From positions 1 to 36,815 of the forward strand of contig JAMPFF010000029.1 in the NCBI GenBank assembly GCA_023664605.1: a stretch of 36,815 nt of DNA, given 5' to 3'. The notes beneath the pieces were generated by a model. The model worked only from the letters and a program-made list of their open reading frames with translations, was not told where the DNA came from and searched no databases. The stretch's first letter is position 1. Every line of letters begins with the position of its first letter. Positions 31,990 through 36,815 of the stretch are shown here, piece after piece. The translations under genes and the position numbers were made by a program. Source of the stretch: Clostridium sp. Lineage in GTDB: Bacteria; Bacillota; Clostridia; Lachnospirales; Lachnospiraceae.

Positions 31990-34635
31990 TTATCCATTAT
32001 TCTGTAAATTGTCCAGAATCTCCTGTTCCTCCGGTAAAATATCTTCCATTACCGCATCGGAGGTTTCTTCTTCTATGCTTTCATTAAAGTCTGTGCCGTA
32101 TATGATAGAATGAAGCATCTTTGTATAGGCAATGTCATCTTCGGATTCCAAAATCATTATAACAATTTCCTCGCTAAGGCCATAATCCGAAGAGAGTACA
32201 TCCAGTATATTTTGATAAACGCTTGTAACCTTATCTGTTATGTTATACTGTTCCGCCTCCGGTAATAACTCATAGTATAATGCCACGCCCTGTACCAGTA
32301 TATTCAGCGCCTTTACTTCATCATTGTCTATCTTTTTATAGTTTCTGTATGACGTCAACTTGCGTTCCATCTTCATAATAATGGTACTCTTTTGCATAAT
32401 GTTTGCTTCTTCTTCGCTCAAATCCTTGCCATACAGTAAATCATAAGCCTGCGAATAATTACCCATGTCATAGGCAACCTGTGCATCCCGTTTCTGCAAA
32501 TAAGTAGGCACAACAGAAGATAAAATTAAAACACCTGCCAGTATCGTTGCCGCAAACAAAATAATCGGTATTACCTTTTTCTTAGAGAGTTTCTTACCGG
32601 TATCCGCCTTTAATTCTTCTTCATCTACGGGCTTTTCTTTCTTTTCCTTTTTCGGCTTTTTCTTCTTTCCTTCCTTGCCGCCTTCTTCTCCTTCTTCACC
32701 GTCGCCTTTTTTGCCTTTTCCTTTTTTCTCTTTCTTTTCTTTCTTTTCCTTTTTCTTCTTTTCTTTTTTGGCGTTCTTATCCTCTGCGCTTAATTCTTCC
32801 AAAAGCTCCGTATTTTCATCCGCAGATTTTCCATCCTCAGCCTCTTCCTCTTCGTCTGTTTCGGTTAAAAATGCAAGAAATCTTGCAAAAAGCCCCGGTT
32901 TTTTCTCTTTTTCTTCTCCTTCAGCAGTTCCCGTACCATCCGCATCCGCTGTTTCTGACGGGTTATCCTGCAAGTCGTCACCCTTTTTCCCTTTTTTCCT
33001 GTTCTTTCTCTTCTTTTTCTTTTCTTTCGGTGTTTCTTCCTGCGCTTCCTCTGCTTCTCCGTTTTGTTCCGAAGCGCCGGCAGCATCTTCTGCATCCTGC
33101 AAGAACGCAAAATCGTCACCGCCATCTCCGGGCATATCGCCCTCCGAAGAATCCGAAACGCTCTCTAAAAGCGCCAGCATTTCATCATCAATTTCTTCTC
33201 CCTGCTCCGACTGGTCTAAGAGGTCATGAATTTCGGCAAGGTCATCTTCCATGCCGTCTTCCTCTAATGCAAAATCATCTGTTATGTTATCGGATTCATC
33301 TAATGACATATCGCCCGCGTCAGATTCTTCTAACAAGGCATCGTCAAGTTCCAACTCATCCAATGCCATATCATCTCCGCCCTCTTCGGCTAACATATCG
33401 TCCAGCCCCAAATCATCCAACGGTATATCCTCTTCTCCGGCTTCTTCCAATGCCAGGTCATCCACATCCGATTCTTCTAACGCCAAATCGTCCAGTGGTA
33501 ATTCTTCTTCTCCTGTTTCTTCCAAAGCCAATTCCTCTTCTGCCGTATCTTCTTCCATAGCAGCCTCCTCTGTTATCATTTCATCCATGCCCGACTCTTC
33601 TAACGCCAGGTCATCCGTTTCGGATTCTTCCAATGCTAAGTCATCCATTCCGGATTCTTCCAATGCCAGGTCATCTATTCCGGATTCTTCCGACGATAAG
33701 TCGTCTATCCCCAAATCATCCAACGACAATTCCTCCGCGCCGGACTCTTCTGCGGGCATTTCCACTGATAATTCCTCTGCCGGTAAACTATCCATATCCG
33801 GCTCTTCCAATGCCAAATCTTCTATTCCGGATTCCTCCAATGCCAAGTCATCTATTTCGGATTCCTCCAATGCCAGGTCATCTATTCCGGATTCTTCCGA
33901 CGATAAGTCGTCTATCCCCAAATCATCCAGCGACAATTCCTCCGCGCCGGACTCTTCTGCGGGCATTTCTACTGATAATTCTTCCGCCGGTAAACTATCC
34001 ATATCCGGCTCTTCCAATGCCAAGTCATCTATTTCGGATTCCTCCAATGCCAGGTCGTCTATTCCGGATTCTTCTAATGCCAGGTCATCTATTCCGGATT
34101 CTTCTAATGCCAGGTCATCTATTCCGGATTCTTCTGACGATAAGTCATCTATCCCCAAATCATCCAGCGATAATTCCTCCGCGCCGGACTCTTCTGCGGG
34201 CATTTCCACTGATAATTCTTCTGCCGGTAAACTATCCATATCCGGCTCTTCCAATGCCAGGTCATCTATTCCAGATTCTTCTGATAATAAGTCATCTATC
34301 CCTAAATCATCCAGCGACAATTCCTCCGGTTCATCGCTTGTTGCAGTATCATCCATAATGCTACCTTCAGTCATCATACCGTCTTCGGATTCATCCAGAT
34401 TAGCAACCATTTCGGCAAGCATCGCCTCCATATCTTCCATACCGGTGGAAGAGGACGTTTCTTTCTCACCTGCGTTTCTTACAGGCAATACCGGTTCCGG
34501 TTCTTCACCTGATAACATGGCAATAGCGCTTTTTTGCCTATCCGGGTCATTCAATTCTTTTTCAGAAGGACTTGCTACCTCTCCATTCATCATAGATTGT
34601 AATAAGTTTTCTAAATACTCTTCACTTGAACTCAT
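31990..34635 (-). CDS. Large acidic repeat-containing single-pass membrane protein of unknown function
   Basis: An 881-residue protein I do not recognise by family. A short N-terminus (1-100) is followed by an Asp/Glu/Ser/Leu repeat region (about 104-470). The repeat is built from ten-residue units of the type SGIDDLALEE and a conserved spacer PDMDSLPAEELSVEMPAEES. Lys/Glu-rich stretches lie at 537-551 and 621-670, separated by a hydrophobic patch GLFARFLAFL. One membrane helix spans about 689-711 and a C-terminal domain of about 170 residues follows. Lysines just before the helix predict that the acidic part is cytoplasmic. GGAGAG precedes the ATG. The gene is cotranscribed with hisHF and lies near cheV. 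A scaffold role is only a guess. Confidence 0.75.
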   Translation of the reverse strand: MSSSEEYLENLLQSMMNGEVASPSEKELNDPDRQKSAIAMLSGEEPEPVLPVRNAGEKETSSSTGMEDMEAMLAEMVANLDESEDGMMTEGSIMDDTATSDEPEELSLDDLGIDDLLSEESGIDDLALEEPDMDSLPAEELSVEMPAEESGAEELSLDDLGIDDLSSEESGIDDLALEESGIDDLALEESGIDDLALEESEIDDLALEEPDMDSLPAEELSVEMPAEESGAEELSLDDLGIDDLSSEESGIDDLALEESEIDDLALEESGIEDLALEEPDMDSLPAEELSVEMPAEESGAEELSLDDLGIDDLSSEESGIDDLALEESGMDDLALEESETDDLALEESGMDEMITEEAAMEEDTAEEELALEETGEEELPLDDLALEESDVDDLALEEAGEEDIPLDDLGLDDMLAEEGGDDMALDELELDDALLEESDAGDMSLDESDNITDDFALEEDGMEDDLAEIHDLLDQSEQGEEIDDEMLALLESVSDSSEGDMPGDGGDDFAFLQDAEDAAGASEQNGEAEEAQEETPKEKKKKRKNRKKGKKGDDLQDNPSETADADGTGTAEGEEKEKKPGLFARFLAFLTETDEEEEAEDGKSADENTELLEELSAEDKNAKKEKKKKEKKEKKEKKGKGKKGDGEEGEEGGKEGKKKKPKKEKKEKPVDEEELKADTGKKLSKKKVIPIILFAATILAGVLILSSVVPTYLQKRDAQVAYDMGNYSQAYDLLYGKDLSEEEANIMQKSTIIMKMERKLTSYRNYKKIDNDEVKALNILVQGVALYYELLPEAEQYNITDKVTSVYQNILDVLSSDYGLSEEIVIMILESEDDIAYTKMLHSIIYGTDFNESIEEETSDAVMEDILPEEQEILDNLQNNG
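33586..34317 (-). repeat. Nested tandem repeats encoding acidic SGIDDLALEE units
   Basis: Residues 107-350 of the acidic protein hold four copies of SLDDLGIDDL at residues 107, 156, 235 and 304. The intervals are 49, 79 and 69 residues, which differ by whole multiples of ten residues (30 bp). Each difference is due to extra SGIDDLALEE units. The DNA copies are very similar, so the length should vary by slippage or recombination. Confidence 0.85.
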
Positions 34636-34695
34636 AATCTCTCTCCAAATAATCTTTAATGTTCAGAAGCGGTTCCCGTGGAAGCCTCCCCTGCT

Positions 34696-34724
34696 ATTTT
34701 ATCACATACCCTCTCATTTAACAA
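34696..34724 (-). promoter_or_regulatory. Promoter for the acidic protein-hisH-hisF unit
   Basis: On the minus strand TTGTTA (34719-34724) and TAAAAT (34696-34701) are 17 bases apart, with TG one base before the -10. The -35 lies inside the last codons of the Sir2-like gene; the -10 is just beyond its stop. Confidence 0.6.
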
Positions 34725-35562
34725 ATCCATTTACCAAAAAATTGACAGATTTTTCTTTTATTCCTATTCCCCGCTCGCCCATATTTTCACCAAGCTGATA
34801 AAGTGAGGGATGAACACGGTATAAAAAGGACTTTTGATTATAATATACAATTTTTTCAAAAGGCCATCTGATAATGGACGGCAGTTCCATCCCTGCCCCT
34901 AATTCAATAACACATAATTTTTTATTAACAGTACCCTGTAACCATTTTGTATAGATTTCCCACTGTGACAAATATCCTTCCTGCGCATAATTGCTAACTC
35001 CAATCTGGTTAAACCTCTTCTTTTGACCACATCGGTCACATTTTGGCTCCCGTAATTCGCTCAAATTTGCTTCTTTATTGAAATACGATTTAACATTTTG
35101 GTATATTTCGTCATCCACTTCAAATAATTCTTTACTGCAATTAGCGTCGCACTGCATTTTCCGAAAACCGCCGCAAGGCGTAACAATTCTCTCTTCCTTC
35201 AATCCATGTTGGTATACGCAGTCATCCATCGCTATCGAAAGAATAAAATAATTTTTTCCTTCTATTATCGTCTTCAAATTCTCATAGGCATGATACAATC
35301 TATCATCCCGGTATTCTTCCAACGCCATTTTTTGCAGAAAAGGAACTACCCATCTATATTCCTCCCTGTCTGCAATTTCTCTTTCTATCTCCTGATAGCG
35401 TTTGTTTTGCAATAAAATATCCCAGTCATATTGAAATTCTTCCCCGATTCCGACAAGAACCATATCCGCTTCTTTACATCTTACAAATAATTCCGATAAT
35501 ATATGCTCCATTTTATTTTGCCGCTCTCTTTCATCTGCTTTACGCTGCATGGCAAATTCCAT
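34714..35562 (-). CDS. Divergent Sir2-superfamily (SirTM-like) protein
   Basis: A protein of up to 282 residues. The order of segments follows NAD-dependent Sir2 proteins of the SirTM-like branch. NYFILSIAMDD stands at the place of the TNVD motif, then EERIVTPCGGFRKMQC, a zinc-ribbon pair C-x3-C ... PKCDRCGQ, and ELGAGMELPSIIRWPFE, which matches the usual ELGVGxNTPxIIRxPFE. The GAGxS nucleotide loop is reduced to LVGIGEEFQYDW, and a Cys stands where the catalytic His is expected, so activity is doubtful. The start is uncertain: ATG codons at 35562, 35550 and 35511 all lack a good binding site, and the first abuts a terminator. Confidence 0.65.
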   Translation of the reverse strand: MEFAMQRKADERERQNKMEHILSELFVRCKEADMVLVGIGEEFQYDWDILLQNKRYQEIEREIADREEYRWVVPFLQKMALEEYRDDRLYHAYENLKTIIEGKNYFILSIAMDDCVYQHGLKEERIVTPCGGFRKMQCDANCSKELFEVDDEIYQNVKSYFNKEANLSELREPKCDRCGQKKRFNQIGVSNYAQEGYLSQWEIYTKWLQGTVNKKLCVIELGAGMELPSIIRWPFEKIVYYNQKSFLYRVHPSLYQLGENMGERGIGIKEKSVNFLVNGFVK

Positions 35563-35563
35563 T

Positions 35564-35595
35564 AAGTAAAGAAAAGCCGGGAACTCCCGGCTTTT
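35564..35595 (-). terminator. Rho-independent terminator after cheV
   Basis: AAAAGCCGGG (35572-35581) and CCCGGCTTTT (35586-35595) form a perfect 10-bp stem with a tetraloop. On the minus strand it is followed by CTTTACTT. It lies 20 bases after the cheV stop and directly before the Sir2-like frame. Confidence 0.9.
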
Positions 35596-35615
35596 GCCTG
35601 TATCTTATTGCAATT

Positions 35616-36515
35616 CTAATTCTCTAATACCAATCCGTCAACCACTCTCACCAGGTTTGCGATTTCCGGTTTGGAAAGCTGCGCGTCAGCACCCAATGCT
35701 TCACCTTTTCTCTTCATCTCATCATTTACCAAAGAAGAAAAAATAACAACCGGAATGTCTTTCGTTTCATCATCCTCTTTAATTAACTTCGTCAGTCTGT
35801 GTCCATCCATAATCGGCATCTCAATATCCGTAATGACACACTGCACATGTTCACTTAAAGTGCCTTCCCGTTTACAGTCAAGGATAACGTCATAGGCCTG
35901 CTGACCGTTCTCGGTATGGATTAAATTGGTATATCCGGCTTTATGTAAAGAATCTACTATCAATTTATTCAACAACGGAGAGTCTTCCGCTATCAAAATC
36001 GGCACATCATATCTTCCTCTTTCGCCAAGTTCATCTATCTCAGCCATCTTTAAGCCGGTCTCCGGATTGATGTCCGTCATGATTTTCTCAAAATCCAATA
36101 TGATTATCAATCTTCCGTCCAACTTAATAATACCCGTTGAAATTCCTTCCTCCGTTGAAGAAACAGTGGAATCCGGTTTAATAATATCTTTCCATGAAAC
36201 TCTATGAATACCGACAACAGAATCAACATGAAAAGCAACGTCCAACTGATTAAAATTAGTAATAATGAAAAGACCGCCCGCCTGTGATACGCCACGCTGT
36301 AAACAATTCTTCAAATCAATCGCCGTAATCATCGTATCACGCGGCATAAAAATCCCTTCGATACTGGGATGAGCATTCGGAACCGGCGTAACATCCATAT
36401 ATGTAATAATTTCCTTAATTTTTGCTACGTTAATTCCATAAGCATTGCCGTCCAACTTAAATTCGAGTACTTCCAACTCATTTGTTCCATTCTCAAGCAG
36501 AATCTTTGTATCCAT
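35616..36515 (-). CDS. cheV: Chemotaxis coupling protein CheV (CheW domain plus receiver)
   Basis: A 299-residue cytoplasmic protein. A CheW-like domain (about 10-150) couples receptors to the CheA kinase. The receiver domain (about 171-299) has the acidic pair E177-D178, phosphoacceptor D230 (VITDIEMPIMDG) and the conserved Lys in QLSKPE. The domain order is the standard CheV order, which suggests a motile or at least chemosensory organism. The ATG at 36515 is preceded by GAGGTGG at five bases; a GTG at 36524 overlaps that site. It is monocistronic between its own promoter and a strong terminator. Confidence 0.95.
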   Translation of the reverse strand: MDTKILLENGTNELEVLEFKLDGNAYGINVAKIKEIITYMDVTPVPNAHPSIEGIFMPRDTMITAIDLKNCLQRGVSQAGGLFIITNFNQLDVAFHVDSVVGIHRVSWKDIIKPDSTVSSTEEGISTGIIKLDGRLIIILDFEKIMTDINPETGLKMAEIDELGERGRYDVPILIAEDSPLLNKLIVDSLHKAGYTNLIHTENGQQAYDVILDCKREGTLSEHVQCVITDIEMPIMDGHRLTKLIKEDDETKDIPVVIFSSLVNDEMKRKGEALGADAQLSKPEIANLVRVVDGLVLEN

Positions 36516-36556
36516 GTAATCCACCTCTCACGCTATATAGTTTGCATTTTCTCATT

Positions 36557-36569
36557 AGAGATATTCTCT
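36557..36569. promoter_or_regulatory. Palindrome just downstream of the cheV -10
   Basis: AGAGA and TCTCT flank TAT, forming perfect 5-bp arms. The element begins a few bases after the expected cheV transcription start and could bind a regulator. Confidence 0.35.
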
Positions 36570-36579
36570 CACATATTGT

Positions 36580-36590
36580 ATTATATCACA
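36580..36590 (-). promoter_or_regulatory. Extended -10 promoter for cheV
   Basis: On the minus strand TGTGATATAAT gives a perfect TATAAT (36580-36585) with a TG one base upstream. The region where a -35 is expected is the T tract of the rRNA terminator (TTTTTT), so the extended -10 probably carries recognition. Confidence 0.55.
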
Positions 36591-36638
36591 GATTAAAATA
36601 AAAAAAAACACTATTTACAAAAAAGTATAAATAGTGTT
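36590..36638 (-). terminator. rRNA operon terminator
   Basis: On the minus strand AACACTATTTA (36628-36638 side) and TAAATAGTGTT (36607-36617 side) form an 11-bp stem. A run of about eight T and a further TTTT-rich stretch follow. It ends the ribosomal RNA transcript coming from the right. Confidence 0.85.
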
Positions 36639-36710
36639 CTTAGCATACCCTCAAAACCAAATACCAAAAATCTTTATCCGCTTCTTTAAGTCCGCTTCAT
36701 GTCATACCGC

Positions 36711-36757
36711 GGCAGAATCATCTATGATTCTGCCAACGATAATCCGCTCCGCGGATT
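36711..36757 (-). other. Two perfect hairpins just after the 23S rRNA
   Basis: GGCAGAATCA/TGATTCTGCC (36711-36734, 10-bp stem, 4-base loop) and AATCCGC/GCGGATT (36741-36757, 7-bp stem, 3-base loop) follow the 23S 3' end on the minus strand. They probably belong to the precursor trailer and its processing; no T run follows either. Confidence 0.55.
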
Positions 36758-36764
36758 TTCGTTT

Positions 36765-36815
36765 GGTTAAGCCCTCGACCTATTAGTACATATCAGCTCC
36801 ATGCATTGCTGCACT
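36765..36815 (-). rRNA. 23S ribosomal RNA, 3' end (truncated by window edge)
   Basis: The minus strand ends with ACTAATAGGTCGAGGGCTTAACC, split here as ACTAATAGGTCG and AGGGCTTAACC. This is the conserved 3' terminal segment of bacterial 23S rRNA. Upstream sequence ending in GCAGCAATGCATGGAGCTGA also fits. Only the last 51 or so bases are in the window; the exact 3' end is approximate. Confidence 0.88.

Noticed and set aside
33586-34317. Possible CRISPR-like array from regularly spaced 30-bp repeats
   Set aside because: There are no unique spacers; units are contiguous, in frame and code for a peptide repeat.
33633-34358. Second plus-strand open frame (241 codons) in the same repeat
   Set aside because: Pro/Leu/His-rich translation of the same repeats in another frame; the lack of stops follows from the repeat's base composition.
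33251-34798. Very long plus-strand open frame (515 codons) opposite the acidic repeat gene
   Set aside because: It is a Ser/Asn/Ile-rich mirror of the repeat codons on the other strand, with no ribosome binding site or family-like sequence. The minus-strand gene has a good promoter, start and membrane helix.

Overview
The window looks like a chromosomal segment of a low-to-moderate-GC Firmicute of class Clostridia, most likely Lachnospiraceae. This is inferred from gene content: TmcAL, WalJ-type hydrolase, UPF0210/ACT pair, HPr-like paralogue, an FtsA-like protein with a long C-terminal extension, CheV, and a CotH/VTC/DUF4956 cluster. No species can be named from the sequence alone. Almost everything is encoded on the minus strand, co-oriented with a ribosomal RNA operon whose 23S 3' end enters at the right edge. 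Only tmcAL, the DtxR-type regulator and a tRNA-Leu lie on the plus strand. I see no phage, insertion sequence, CRISPR array or other clear sign of transfer.

Left part (1-10.8 kb). A truncated rpsU (ribosomal protein S21) diverges from tmcAL. A probable minus-strand operon then runs HPr-like protein, sbcD, sbcC, CDF metal transporter, cardiolipin synthase and PlsC-type acyltransferase, which mixes DNA-end processing with membrane and metal homeostasis. Upstream lie an AraM/EgsA-type glycerol-1-phosphate dehydrogenase and a ZIP metal transporter. The transporter diverges from a short DtxR/MntR-family regulator, and the shared intergenic region carries good promoters and a perfect 13-bp tandem repeat.

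Middle part (11-23.3 kb). A MATE transporter, a UPF0210 (PFL) protein with its ACT-domain partner, a WalJ-like hydrolase, the FtsA-like protein, coaE, polA and a small zinc-finger membrane protein form a long minus-strand run behind one strong sigma-A-type promoter. A secreted GH25 lysozyme with 183-bp wall-binding repeats follows. Its promoter appears to share its -35 region with the divergent tRNA-Leu(CAA) promoter.

Right part (23.3-36.8 kb). The most system-like locus is VTC (polyphosphate-polymerase-like) - DUF4956 membrane protein - degenerate CotH-like protein - full CotH kinase, with coupled reading frames. Then come lysA, ung, and a transcription unit in which a very acidic repeat-rich membrane protein precedes hisH and hisF. 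A divergent Sir2-superfamily protein and cheV follow. Next is a strong rRNA-operon terminator and the 23S end, with no 5S gene between them. Functions are read from motifs in the translated sequence and from family knowledge; no database search was run.
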